From the NCBI GenBank assembly GCA_002337125.1, contig DDFJ01000004.1, forward strand, positions 310,001 through 374,000: 64,000 nucleotides of DNA. The letters run 5' to 3'. Under the pieces are notes generated by a model. That model ran no database searches, had not been told where the DNA came from, and saw nothing but the letters and a program-made list of their open reading frames with translations. Shown here piece by piece: positions 26,116 through 34,445 of this stretch; within the stretch, counting starts at the first letter, position 1; every line of letters begins with the position of its first letter. The DNA is from Chitinophagaceae bacterium UBA1931 (GTDB lineage Bacteria; Bacteroidota; Bacteroidia; Chitinophagales; Chitinophagaceae). A program made the position numbers and the translations under genes.

Positions 26116-27051
26116 ATGACTTTACAGCAAGCATATCAATTCCTGGTTGATCAGTTACAAACCATTTACGATAAAAATGAAGCTGCTGCTATTACAGAAC
26201 TTGTACTGGAAAAACTCAGCGGTTTAAACAGGAAGCAACGTGCAGATGCAGTCAATCAATTACTGGATGATGAAGCAAAGCTGAAAGAGATGACAACGGA
26301 ACTGTTACAGCACCGGCCTGTACAATATGTGTTGAACGAAGCATGGTTTTACGATCTGAAGTTTGAAGTAAATGAATCGGTACTGATACCGAGACCTGAA
26401 ACAGAAGAGTTGGTTGATTGGGTGTTGAAAGATGTACGGAGTAAGATGTACGATGTAAGAAGTACAGCAGTAAGCGAACAAAACAAGCCTCGTCTGACGC
26501 CCCCGTCTGAAGAAAACCATGCATTCACCATTGACCATTCACCATTCACCATTCTCGACATCGGAACCGGCAGTGGTTGTATTCCTATTACCATCAAAAA
26601 GAAATTACCTCATGCAGATGTTTCAGCAATTGATGTAAGCAGTGAAGCATTACAAACAGCAGCAGCAAATGCAAAACTGAATGAAGTTGAAGTTAAGTTC
26701 CAGACTGTTGATTTTCTGAGTGAAGACAACTGGAAACAACTGGGCAATTACGATTTCATCATCAGCAATCCTCCTTATATCAAATCAAGCGAAGCTGATA
26801 CAATTCACAAGAATGTGCTGGAACACGAACCACATACGGCATTGTTTGTGCCGGATGAAGATGGCTTGTTATTCTACCGCAAAATAGCAGACTTTGCTTT
26901 GCAGCATTTAAATAAGAATGGAGCTGTGTTTGTTGAAATCAACCAATTGCTGGGAAAAGAAACTGCAGCTTTATTTGAACAGAAAGGATTTAATGTTGAA
27001 TTAAAAAAAGATATGAGTGGAAATGAGCGGATGATAAAGGCAAGTCATTAG
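26116..27051 (+). CDS. prmC: Release-factor glutamine methyltransferase PrmC with a repeat-derived insert
   Basis: Methylates the GGQ glutamine of RF1/RF2. The N-terminal helical domain (1-90) is followed by the Rossmann methyltransferase with LIPRPETEELVDW, ILDIGTGSGCIPI and the catalytic NPPYI. Between LVDW and ILDIG the family usually has about 15-20 residues; here there are about 47, encoded by three different intergenic-type repeats run together (26428-26553) without breaking the frame. Upstream TAATTTCG (26104-26111) resembles a -7 element and ends four nucleotides before ATG 26116. 311 residues. Confidence 0.93.
   Translation: MTLQQAYQFLVDQLQTIYDKNEAAAITELVLEKLSGLNRKQRADAVNQLLDDEAKLKEMTTELLQHRPVQYVLNEAWFYDLKFEVNESVLIPRPETEELVDWVLKDVRSKMYDVRSTAVSEQNKPRLTPPSEENHAFTIDHSPFTILDIGTGSGCIPITIKKKLPHADVSAIDVSSEALQTAAANAKLNEVEVKFQTVDFLSEDNWKQLGNYDFIISNPPYIKSSEADTIHKNVLEHEPHTALFVPDEDGLLFYRKIADFALQHLNKNGAVFVEINQLLGKETAALFEQKGFNVELKKDMSGNERMIKASH
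26428..26553. repeat. Composite of three intergenic-type repeats inside prmC
   Basis: 26428-26464 repeats the word GATGTA(C/A)GAAGTA; 26491-26512 is a near-palindromic CGTCTGACG element with a second copy at 30798-30819 (18 of 22 identical); 26523-26553 is a tandem of ATTCACC with variant ATTGACC. The whole run is translated within PrmC between its helical domain and motif I. Confidence 0.75.
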
Positions 27052-27075
27052 CCGTTAGCTCTTAGCCGATAGCCG
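27051..27075. repeat. 25-nt dispersed repeat, copy 2
   Basis: Begins at the last base of the prmC stop codon and matches the reverse complement of 14458-14482 at 23 of 25 positions (word TTAGCCGATAGCCG). The following 35 nt (CACTACTAACAACTATC...) continue in the same self-similar style. Confidence 0.65.
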
Positions 27076-27116
27076 TTTCACTACTAACAACTATCTACTT
27101 ATTACTATCGACTGTT

Positions 27117-27530
27117 TTACTGCACTCCCTTCTTATCCACGCTCATCACTGCTTTTACGCCAAGCCTGTCGGCAGCACGAAGAACAGCTGCAAAACTTTC
27201 AATTGTAGCACTGCGGTCGGCATTGATCACAATACTTACTTCTTCACCGCTTGTACGTTTGCTGCGGATGATTTGTGACAAAGTACTATCCATCATAATT
27301 GGTTCTATTGGCTGCGATCCAACATAAAAATGATTGGTTGCATCAATAGTAACCACCACCGTTTGCTTGCTTCTTGTATTGCTTTTGGCTTTTGGCAATG
27401 ATGCTTTGCGCACATTGGGATTGGCCAGTGTGGATACGATCAAAAAGAACATCAAAAGAATGAACAGGATGTCGTTCAACGCATCTGTAAACACTTCGGA
27501 TGATTCAGCTCTTGTTTTTCTGAGATTCAT
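27117..27530 (-). CDS. ExbD/TolR-family biopolymer transport protein
   Basis: 137 residues: one N-terminal membrane helix (NDILFILLMFFLIVSTLANP) preceded by a short cytoplasmic segment with the conserved Asp (FTDALND), then a periplasmic domain (VVVTIDATNHFYVGSQPI ... VSIVINADRSATIESFAAVL). It pairs with the ExbB/TolQ gene 11 nt upstream to form a proton-driven energiser for TonB- or Tol-type outer-membrane processes. Only one ExbD copy is present here. ATG start. Confidence 0.92.
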   Translation of the reverse strand: MNLRKTRAESSEVFTDALNDILFILLMFFLIVSTLANPNVRKASLPKAKSNTRSKQTVVVTIDATNHFYVGSQPIEPIMMDSTLSQIIRSKRTSGEEVSIVINADRSATIESFAAVLRAADRLGVKAVMSVDKKGVQ

Positions 27531-27541
27531 TCCTGTTCGGT

Positions 27542-28240
27542 TTAACGGGTTGGTTCCTGTAACACATCTAAGAAATCGGCAGCGGCTGCTTCCATTTTGT
27601 TGGCAGCTTTTTCAACCTGTGTGTGCAGGATATTATGACACAGGTAGGCAATTAAACCAATCAACAAACCGCTGATGGATGTAATCAGTTTTGTATAGAT
27701 ACCGCCGGCAATGGTACTCAGTTCATATTCACCGGTTGCATTGATGTTAAAGAACAGCTGCATCAAACCCACCAGCGTACCAACGAAACCAAAAATGGGT
27801 GCAATCTTGGAAATTACAGCCAGTACGTTTACGTTGCGTTCCAGTTTATACATTTCAAGCTGGGCCACATTTTCCATGTTGCTTTCAATATAATCGATGG
27901 GTTTTCCAATACGCTGCAAACCTTTATCAATCATACGGCCAACAGGATTAGCTGTGTTACGTGCAAAATTTCTTGCAGCAGTAACGTTGCCGCTAATGAT
28001 GTTATCACGGATGATGTTCATGAAATTCCCATCAACTTCTGTTGCCTTTTTAATCGCCAGCCAGCGTTCAACAAACACATAGATGGTTGCAATACTGAGG
28101 ATCGCCAGTGGAATCATGATCCATCCTGCCTTGATCATCATATCAATAATATGCATCTCTTTGGGAGCAACGGGTTGTGTGGTTGCGGCTTTGTTCAGTG
28201 TATCAACTGCGTTCTGAACCTGGAGAAGAAATAAATCCAT
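27542..28240 (-). CDS. ExbB/TolQ/MotA-family proton channel
   Basis: 232 residues with three membrane helices: about 32-52 (AGWIMIPLAILSIATIYVFVERW), 135-158 and 172-195, the latter pair containing APIFGFVGTLVGLMQLF and GIYTKLITSISGLLIGLIAYL. These are the family's pore helices. Partner of the ExbD protein encoded next. Proton flow through it probably powers TonB; the window holds two TonB-dependent receptors. ATG start; first gene of a two-gene operon. Confidence 0.93.
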   Translation of the reverse strand: MDLFLLQVQNAVDTLNKAATTQPVAPKEMHIIDMMIKAGWIMIPLAILSIATIYVFVERWLAIKKATEVDGNFMNIIRDNIISGNVTAARNFARNTANPVGRMIDKGLQRIGKPIDYIESNMENVAQLEMYKLERNVNVLAVISKIAPIFGFVGTLVGLMQLFFNINATGEYELSTIAGGIYTKLITSISGLLIGLIAYLCHNILHTQVEKAANKMEAAAADFLDVLQEPTR

Positions 28241-28382
28241 GTTTATACGGTGGTTTTAAACAAATGTAAATCTTGCTGTGCAATTAACGGTTGCAGCAAT
28301 TGTTTATTTTCTTTTTCAAATATCAATCCAAGCTTTAACGATTACAAAACAGAAATGTTATAGCTATGCAAAAGTCGTGCAT

Positions 28383-29141
28383 TTATTTACCAAACCTTCG
28401 TCCCAGCAACAGTTTAAATATACGCTGGTTTGAACCTTCGGTTAATCCAAAAAGAAAACCGGTATTCACTTCCCATTTGGGATTTATGTACAAATCAAGC
28501 ATTGGCCCCAGCAAATGTTCCTGCTGACTGATCGGTTCCATTTTCCTGAACGTTCCCGGTGCTGCATAATATTCAAGCCCAACACCAACTTTTTGTTTGA
28601 TGGTATAAACAGCTTTTAACTGTGGCGTTAAGCCCCAGTGCTTATCATCGCCCGTTAAAACAAATTCAACGTTGGGATTAAAGGAGAGATAAAAGTTGTT
28701 GATGGTTTTATCAAAAATCGGCCGTATTTCACCCTGCCAGTTAAACGGACTTGCAATATCCGGTCTGAAGAAGCCAAACTCAGCCGATAAACTCGTCCCT
28801 ACTTTCCAACCCCATTTTTGCGGAACTGTAATTCTTGGCCTTACCTGGCTACCGAGATATTGGTACTGCCCCGAAGGATTGAAACCGGTGAATGTGTAAA
28901 AGCCCAGTTCAATATTGGCCGCAAGACCAGTGGTTATTTCAAGTGTTTCGTTTGTCCATCGTGCCGATTTTGGATCAGGCAGGTTTTTCATTCCGCTGAA
29001 CGTGTAGTTGCTGTGCAACTCAACTATTGTTTGCTTTTTTGGAATGGTTGGCGATGCATACACCTGTATTTCATTATCGGCCTGTGCAAAGCACTCAATA
29101 CTCAGCATGAATAAACAGCTGAACAGAACTATTTTTCTCAT
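28383..29141 (-). CDS. Predicted outer-membrane beta-barrel protein
   Basis: Signal peptide (MRKIVLFSCLFMLSIECFAQ) then about 230 residues of alternating amphipathic strands with aromatic girdle residues (IELGFYTFTGFNP, VGTSLSAEFGFFRPDI, NNFYLSFNPNVEFVL, VGVGLEYYAAPG) ending in RIFKLLLGRRFGK. This looks like an 8- to 10-strand barrel of unknown function. I chose ATG 29141, which starts the signal peptide; the frame opens 33 codons earlier. It could be co-transcribed with exbB/exbD, 142 nt away. Confidence 0.7.
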   Translation of the reverse strand: MRKIVLFSCLFMLSIECFAQADNEIQVYASPTIPKKQTIVELHSNYTFSGMKNLPDPKSARWTNETLEITTGLAANIELGFYTFTGFNPSGQYQYLGSQVRPRITVPQKWGWKVGTSLSAEFGFFRPDIASPFNWQGEIRPIFDKTINNFYLSFNPNVEFVLTGDDKHWGLTPQLKAVYTIKQKVGVGLEYYAAPGTFRKMEPISQQEHLLGPMLDLYINPKWEVNTGFLFGLTEGSNQRIFKLLLGRRFGK

Positions 29142-29218
29142 ATTATGTGAAAATAAACATTCATGTTGTAACAACGCAAACGATGAAGTAATTACATACA
29201 CCTGCAGCAGGTGGCTTT

Positions 29219-29249
29219 TTTGCCGTTTCCCCCACATCAACTACCTTCG
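29219..29249 (+). promoter_or_regulatory. Candidate Bacteroidota-type promoter of lpdA
   Basis: TTTG at 29219-29222, a 19-nt spacer and TACCTTCG (7 of 8 to TAnnTTTG) at 29242-29249, 47 nt upstream of the lpdA start codon. Confidence 0.6.
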
Positions 29250-29296
29250 CAGCCGGCAATAATCAATTATCAATACTAAATTTTCAATTAAATCAT

Positions 29297-30703
29297 ATGG
29301 CATACGATGTAATTGTTCTCGGTAGCGGACCTGGTGGTTATCCTGCTGCTATCCGTGCATCACAACTCGGCTTTAAAGTAGCAATTGTAGAAAAAGAAAG
29401 TCTTGGCGGTGTTTGTTTAAACTGGGGTTGTATTCCCACCAAAGCATTATTGAAAAGTGCACAGGTGTACGAATATTTAAAACACAGTAACAACTACGGT
29501 ATTACTGCAACAGGTGTACAGCACGATTTTGGTGCAGTGGTAAAACGCAGCCGTGGTGTTGCCGATAAAATGAGCAAGGGTGTTCAGTTCCTGATGAAGA
29601 AGAACAAGATTGATGTGATTATGGGTTACGGAAAAATTGCCGGCAAAGGCAAACTGGAAGTAACTGCTGCTGATGGAACAAAAAGCATTGTTGAAGGTAA
29701 ATACATTGTGATTGCAACAGGTGGCCGCAGCCGTCAGTTGCCTTCCATGCCGCAGGATGGAAAGAAAATCATTGGCTATCGTGAAGCAATGGTTCTTCCT
29801 GAGCAACCTAAATCAATGATTGTTGTAGGTAGTGGTGCAATTGGTGTTGAGTTTGCTGATTTCTACAACAGCATGGGTACTAAAATCACGATTGTTGAAT
29901 TTATGCCGAGAGTTGTACCGGTTGAAGATGAAGAAATTTCAAAAGAACTGGACAAGCAATTCAGAAAAAAAGGCATTACCATTATGACCAATGCTGAAGT
30001 TACAAGCGTTGATACAAGTGGTGCCGGTGTAAAAGCAAAAGTAAAAACACAAACAGGCGAAATAACACTGGAAGCAGACATCCTGTTAAGTGCTGCAGGT
30101 GTTGTTGCCAATATTGAAAATATTGGACTGGAAGAAAATGGTATTAAAACCGAAAAAGGAAAAATTGTTGTTGATAAATACCAGCAAACAAATGTTCCAG
30201 GTATTTATGCTATTGGTGATTGCTCTCCCGGCCAGGCTCTTGCACACGTTGCAGGTAAAGAAGGAATCAATGCTGCAGAACATATTGGTTACCTCGAAAA
30301 GAAATACCATCACACACCTGAAGCAATGGATTACAACAACATTCCCGGTTGTACTTATTGCACTCCTGAAATTGCCAGCGTTGGTTACACCGAAAAAGCA
30401 GCGAAAGATGCAGGTTATGAAGTGAAGATTGGTAAGTTTCCGTTCATGGCGAGTGGTAAAGCAAGTGCTGCAGGATCAACTGAAGGTTTTGTAAAAGTAA
30501 TCTTCGATGCAAAGTATGGTGAGTTCCTCGGTGCACACATGATTGGTGTTGGCGTTACTGATATGATTGCTGAAGTGGTTGTTGCAAGAAAACTTGAAAC
30601 AACTTATCATGAAATCTTAAATGCAGTTCACCCCCACCCGACAATGAGCGAAGCAGTGAAGGAAGCAACTGCAGCTGCTTACGGTGAAGCAATTGATATT
30701 TAA
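29297..30703 (+). CDS. lpdA: Dihydrolipoyl dehydrogenase
   Basis: E3 flavoprotein of the pyruvate and 2-oxoglutarate dehydrogenase complexes; reoxidises dihydrolipoyl groups with NAD+. FAD site DVIVLGSGPGGYPAAIRASQLG, redox disulfide GGVCLNWGCIPTKALL, NAD site IVVGSGAIGVEFADFYNSMG, second FAD motif GIYAIGDCSPGQALAH and active-site HPHPTMSEAVKEA. 468 residues, standard. Monocistronic, without E1/E2 genes nearby. ATG start. Confidence 0.97.
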   Translation: MAYDVIVLGSGPGGYPAAIRASQLGFKVAIVEKESLGGVCLNWGCIPTKALLKSAQVYEYLKHSNNYGITATGVQHDFGAVVKRSRGVADKMSKGVQFLMKKNKIDVIMGYGKIAGKGKLEVTAADGTKSIVEGKYIVIATGGRSRQLPSMPQDGKKIIGYREAMVLPEQPKSMIVVGSGAIGVEFADFYNSMGTKITIVEFMPRVVPVEDEEISKELDKQFRKKGITIMTNAEVTSVDTSGAGVKAKVKTQTGEITLEADILLSAAGVVANIENIGLEENGIKTEKGKIVVDKYQQTNVPGIYAIGDCSPGQALAHVAGKEGINAAEHIGYLEKKYHHTPEAMDYNNIPGCTYCTPEIASVGYTEKAAKDAGYEVKIGKFPFMASGKASAAGSTEGFVKVIFDAKYGEFLGAHMIGVGVTDMIAEVVVARKLETTYHEILNAVHPHPTMSEAVKEATAAAYGEAIDI

Positions 30704-30751
30704 TCGTCTGAACCGGGATTTATAAGATTTATTGGATTATTAAGATATGAA

Positions 30752-30784
30752 AGGCCTGCTGTTTATAACAGCAGGCCTGTTTAT
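30752..30784 (+). terminator. Probable intrinsic terminator of lpdA
   Basis: AGGCCTGCTGTT-TAT-AACAGCAGGCCT (12-bp perfect stem) followed by a modest GTTTATTT tail, about 50 nt after the lpdA stop. Confidence 0.75.
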
Positions 30785-30797
30785 TTGGAATAAGCTC

Positions 30798-30819
30798 CGT
30801 CTGACGACCTCGCCTGAGG
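30798..30819. repeat. CGTCTGACG element, intergenic copy
   Basis: 22-nt element matching the one inside prmC (26491-26512) at 18 of 22 positions. It starts with CGTCTGACG and ends CGCCTGAGG. The words before it (30709-30749, GATTTATAAGATTTATTGG...) are another self-similar intergenic run. Confidence 0.6.
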
Positions 30820-30923
30820 GATGTAACATCAATGCAACATTACAATGGTTGATATTTTTACAGCATAAATAATTATCATATTTCTCTGCAGGTTCACTAA
30901 CTTTCGGAATAAAACTTATAAAA

Positions 30924-31481
30924 ATGGCACTCCTCATTATCCTCGGTATCATTGTATTGCTTGTTTTATGGTTCATTGGCATGTACAATGGAATGGTAAA
31001 AGCAAAAATTAAAATTGATAACGCCTGGAGCGATATCAGTGTGTTCCTTAAAAAACGTTTTGATCTTATTCCCAACCTTGTGAATACGGTAAAAGGATAT
31101 GCTGCACATGAAAGCCAGACATTGGAAAAAGTTGTTCAGGCACGTAATGCAGCCGTTGCCGTTGCTCCAGGTGATGTTGCAGGAATGGCTGCTGCCAACC
31201 AGCAATTAGGCGGTGCTTTAAGAGGTTTATTGGCAATTGCAGAAAGTTACCCCGATCTGAAAGCCAATGCTCAATTCCTGGAACTGCAAACAGCTTTACA
31301 AAACATTGAAACCGATCTCAGTAGTGCACGCAGGTATTACAACGCCACTGTGCGTGATTTCAATACTTCTATTCAACAGTTTCCCGGTGTGCTTGTTGCA
31401 AACATGACCGGCTTTAAAGCCCGTGAGTTTTTTGAACTGGAAAACAAAGAAGAAGCAAAAAATGTAGAAGTTAAGTTTTAA
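30924..31481 (+). CDS. LemA-family protein
   Basis: 185 residues: an N-terminal membrane helix (LLIILGIIVLLVLWFIGMYNGMV) and a helical bundle with the family signatures WSDISVFLKKRFDLIPNLVNTVKGY, AAVAVAPGDV, AESYPDLKANAQFLELQ and RRYYNATVRDFNT. LemA proteins are widespread and of unsettled function, possibly linked to envelope proteases or signalling. A DUF2207 gene starts 11 nt after it, a frequent pairing that implies joint function. ATG start. Confidence 0.94.
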   Translation: MALLIILGIIVLLVLWFIGMYNGMVKAKIKIDNAWSDISVFLKKRFDLIPNLVNTVKGYAAHESQTLEKVVQARNAAVAVAPGDVAGMAAANQQLGGALRGLLAIAESYPDLKANAQFLELQTALQNIETDLSSARRYYNATVRDFNTSIQQFPGVLVANMTGFKAREFFELENKEEAKNVEVKF

Positions 31482-31492
31482 AAACACCATCA

Positions 31493-33205
31493 GTGAAAAC
31501 ATTCTGCCTGCAACTTCTCTGTTGCATTGCCATCAGCTTTGCTGCCAATGCTCAGGGAGGTTTTACCATTAAACAGTACGATGTAAATGTTCAGGTGAAC
31601 AAAGATGCATCGCTGGATATTACGGAAGACATTCATGTTAATTTCTTTGAAAGTCACCACGGACTTTTCAGAAGCATCCCCTATAAATATGCTCTTGCAC
31701 CTCTGCCTGCAGGAACAGAAAAAGCCGATCGTCAGCTTGAATCAAATGGTTATGCAAAAACCATTATTGAAGATATCAGTGTAAAAGGCTGGGATTATTC
31801 TGTTTCAAACCAGGGCGATTATAAAGAAATTAAAATCGGCAATAAGGATCGCTATGTTGAAGGCGACCAGGAATACATTATTCATTACCGTTTATTAAAT
31901 GCCATCAACTTTTTTAAAGACCGGTCTGAACTTTATTTTAATGTCATCGGCGATAAATGGGAAACAACGATTGATTCGGTGAATTTCACCGTTCGTCTTT
32001 ATGATTCATTAAAAAACACCACGTCGTTTTTTGTTGCAACAGGCAGGTATGGTTCGCAGGAAAACAATACCGTTTCATCATGGGTAAACAACCAGGTATT
32101 TGCAGGGCATACAACTGCACAGCTGCAATCAAATGAAGCTGTAACAATTGGCATTGTTCTTCCACAGGGATTTTTGATTAAGCAGAATTACATGATGCGT
32201 GGATTAATGTGGCTCATCATGCCCATACTTATTTTCTTCCTGATGTTTTATATATGGAACAGGTGGGGAAAAGATGAACAGCTCACTATCACAACTGAAT
32301 TTTATCCCCCCGGTAACGTCAGTCCAAGTATAGCAGGTTATGTAATTGATGAGCGATTGGATAAAAGAGATCTTACTGCATTAATTCCTTACTGGGGTGC
32401 AGGCGGTTACATGCAGGTAAAGGAAACGGAAACAAAAGCAATGCTTGGATTGGTGAAGAACAAGGAATATGAATTCATCAAAGTAAAAGATCTTCTTCCT
32501 TCGGCAATGACTTTTGAACGCACATTATTTAATGGCATATTTGAGAGCGGTTCAACAGTCGCATTAAGCAGCCTTAAAGACAAATTGTACAAAACAATGA
32601 ATGCTGCAAAGAGTGAACTGGAAGCTGAAGTCGATCGTTCAGATTATTATGTAAAATATTCAAGAGGCTTTGGTTACTTCTTTGTTTTTCTTGGGCTGAT
32701 ATTTTCCGGCATTGGTATTTTTCAATTGATCAAATTCTGGGGCGATCCTTTCTGGTTTGCACTTGCATTGATTATAAGCGGAATCATCATTGTTGTCTTT
32801 GGAGGATTAATGTCGAAGAAAACTGAGAAAGGAAATGACCTCTATAAAAAACTGGCAGGCTTTAAAGAATTTATTAAATCGGTTGAGAAAGACAGACTGG
32901 CAACTTTCCTGAAAGAAGATGAACATTATTTTGATAAAGTGCTGCCGTTTGCAATTGTATTTGATATGGCCGATACATGGAAAGACAAACTGAAAGGATT
33001 GGATGTTCCTCCTCCATCATGGTATTCGGGCAACTACACAACCTTCAACACATACATGTTTTTAAACAGCCTCGATCATTCAATGAATGAAATGAGCAAA
33101 ACATTTTACAGCGCACCCAGCAGCAGCGGCAGCAGTGGCGGAAGCTTTGGCAGCGGCGGTTTTTCAGGTGGAGGTTTTGGCGGCGGCGGCGGTGGCAGCT
33201 GGTAA
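31493..33205 (+). CDS. DUF2207 membrane protein
   Basis: 570 residues: signal peptide (MKTFCLQLLCCIAISFAANAQ), an extracytoplasmic beta-rich DUF2207 domain (FTIKQYDVNVQVNKDASLDITEDI), a membrane helix (about 245-262), a cytoplasmic part with ITTEFYPPGNVSPSIAGY, two helices (about 385-440), another soluble segment and a C-terminal tail of Ser/Gly repeats ending in a run of Gly then SW. The Gly-rich tail is typical of the family. GTG start 11 nt after lemA. Function unknown; probably forms a membrane complex with LemA. Confidence 0.9.
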   Translation: MKTFCLQLLCCIAISFAANAQGGFTIKQYDVNVQVNKDASLDITEDIHVNFFESHHGLFRSIPYKYALAPLPAGTEKADRQLESNGYAKTIIEDISVKGWDYSVSNQGDYKEIKIGNKDRYVEGDQEYIIHYRLLNAINFFKDRSELYFNVIGDKWETTIDSVNFTVRLYDSLKNTTSFFVATGRYGSQENNTVSSWVNNQVFAGHTTAQLQSNEAVTIGIVLPQGFLIKQNYMMRGLMWLIMPILIFFLMFYIWNRWGKDEQLTITTEFYPPGNVSPSIAGYVIDERLDKRDLTALIPYWGAGGYMQVKETETKAMLGLVKNKEYEFIKVKDLLPSAMTFERTLFNGIFESGSTVALSSLKDKLYKTMNAAKSELEAEVDRSDYYVKYSRGFGYFFVFLGLIFSGIGIFQLIKFWGDPFWFALALIISGIIIVVFGGLMSKKTEKGNDLYKKLAGFKEFIKSVEKDRLATFLKEDEHYFDKVLPFAIVFDMADTWKDKLKGLDVPPPSWYSGNYTTFNTYMFLNSLDHSMNEMSKTFYSAPSSSGSSGGSFGSGGFSGGGFGGGGGGSW

Positions 33206-33241
33206 CATCTTTTAATTTATTAACTGATCAATCTTCATAAA

Positions 33242-33748
33242 ATGAATTTCATTTTACGGCCTTTTCAAGTAAGTGATGTTGACAGTCTTGTTCATCATGC
33301 CAACAATTTCAAGATTGCAAAATTTCTTACAGACGCATTTCCGCATCCATATACTGTTGACCATGCAAAAGCTTTTATTGCAATGGCTACACAGGACGAT
33401 CCTGTTCACATATTTGCCATTGATGTAAATGGTGAAGCTGTTGGTGCAATTGGTCTTCACCCGCAAAAAGATATCATGTGCAAAAATGCCGAGCTGGGTT
33501 ACTGGCTGGCAGAACCCTATTGGGGAAAAGGAATCATTACTGAAGCAATCAAACAAATTGTTCCAATTGGCTTCAGCATATTTGATATTACAAGAATTTA
33601 TGCAAGACCTTACGGAACAAATGCAGCTTCACAGCGTGTATTGGAAAAAGCGGGGTTCAAACTCGAAGCAAGAATTGAAAAAAATATTTTTAAAAACGGC
33701 GAATTCCTTGATGAACTGATATATGCAGTAAGAAAACAAACAGACTAA
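33242..33748 (+). CDS. GNAT-family N-acetyltransferase (RimJ/RimL type)
   Basis: 168 residues of the GNAT fold: FILRPFQVSDVDSLVHHANN at the N-terminus, GEAVGAIGLHPQ, the acetyl-CoA loop YWLAEPYWGKGIITEAI (Q/RxxGxG/A variant WGKG) and the late ARPYGTNAASQRVLEKAGFKLEARIEK. Members acetylate protein N-termini or small amines; the substrate here is unknown. ATG start. Followed by a strong hairpin. Confidence 0.92.
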   Translation: MNFILRPFQVSDVDSLVHHANNFKIAKFLTDAFPHPYTVDHAKAFIAMATQDDPVHIFAIDVNGEAVGAIGLHPQKDIMCKNAELGYWLAEPYWGKGIITEAIKQIVPIGFSIFDITRIYARPYGTNAASQRVLEKAGFKLEARIEKNIFKNGEFLDELIYAVRKQTD

Positions 33749-33772
33749 ACGCTTATCCAGGAATTTAATATT

Positions 33773-33815
33773 ATGGCCACGAATGCATGGATAATTATTC
33801 TGCATTCGTGGCCAT
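33773..33815 (+). terminator. Intrinsic terminator
   Basis: ATGGCCACGAATGCA pairs perfectly with TGCATTCGTGGCCAT (15 bp, 13-nt loop), followed by TTTCTATTTCT, 24 nt after the GNAT stop codon. Confidence 0.8.
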
Positions 33816-33926
33816 TTTCTATTTCTATTCAATAAAACTATTGTTAGTAAATTTTAAGCAGCACTTTTTTTTCAAAAACATGATTCTACGCATATTTTAA
33901 CCTTTTGCTTTACTTAAATTTGCCCT

Positions 33927-34307
33927 GTGAAAAAAGTTATTGCTGTTATATTGCTTTGTACGTTATTCCTGCAGGTATTTTATGTTGCAGGTCTGACGAT
34001 TTGGTTTTATGCCAACAGAGCCTACATCAGCCAAAAACTTTGTATCAACAAAAACAGGCCCGAACTTGGATGTAAAGGACGTTGCTTTTTTAAACGTAAA
34101 CTCCGTGAAGCCGAAGAAAAGCAAAACCAGCAAACACCCATCCAGGAAAAACAAATCAAAGAAACTTCGCCCTGTATTGTTCATTCCTACAGTTATACCA
34201 TTCATTCAATAGCAATTGTTTCCAGCTATAATCCTGAATTCAGTTGCCAGTACTCTTACCTCTTTCTGCAGGAAATTTTCCATCCACCATCAGCAGCAGT
34301 TGCATAA
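33927..34307 (+). CDS. Small Cys-rich membrane-anchored protein of a copper locus
   Basis: 126 residues: an N-terminal membrane helix (VIAVILLCTLFLQVFYVAGLTIWFYANRA paraphrased: about residues 3-28), then a short exposed motif CINKNRPELGCKGRC with three Cys, a Lys/Glu/Gln-rich linker and a hydrophobic tail. I know this helix-plus-C-x8-C-x3-C layout only as an uncharacterised Bacteroidota protein often near metal receptors. Metal binding by the Cys set is inferred from the neighbours (lipoprotein and OprC/NosA-like receptor). GTG start; TAAATTTG at 33915-33922 is a good -7 element only four nucleotides before it. Confidence 0.65.
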   Translation: MKKVIAVILLCTLFLQVFYVAGLTIWFYANRAYISQKLCINKNRPELGCKGRCFFKRKLREAEEKQNQQTPIQEKQIKETSPCIVHSYSYTIHSIAIVSSYNPEFSCQYSYLFLQEIFHPPSAAVA

Positions 34308-34445
34308 ACATTCTGTTTAACACTTTGCATTAAGCAAAGCCTGTATTCTTATTGCTTTTAATCATGATTTGAGAGCTGATGACTAATGCATTGACATGTT
34401 ATGTCATAATTGCATTGCCGCATCATGCCCCTAAAAATATTTGAA

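Noticed and set aside
26068..26134. Longer RibD start
   Set aside because: The added residues overlap the divergent prmC start and precede the conserved MTLDERYMHRC, which is where the family begins.
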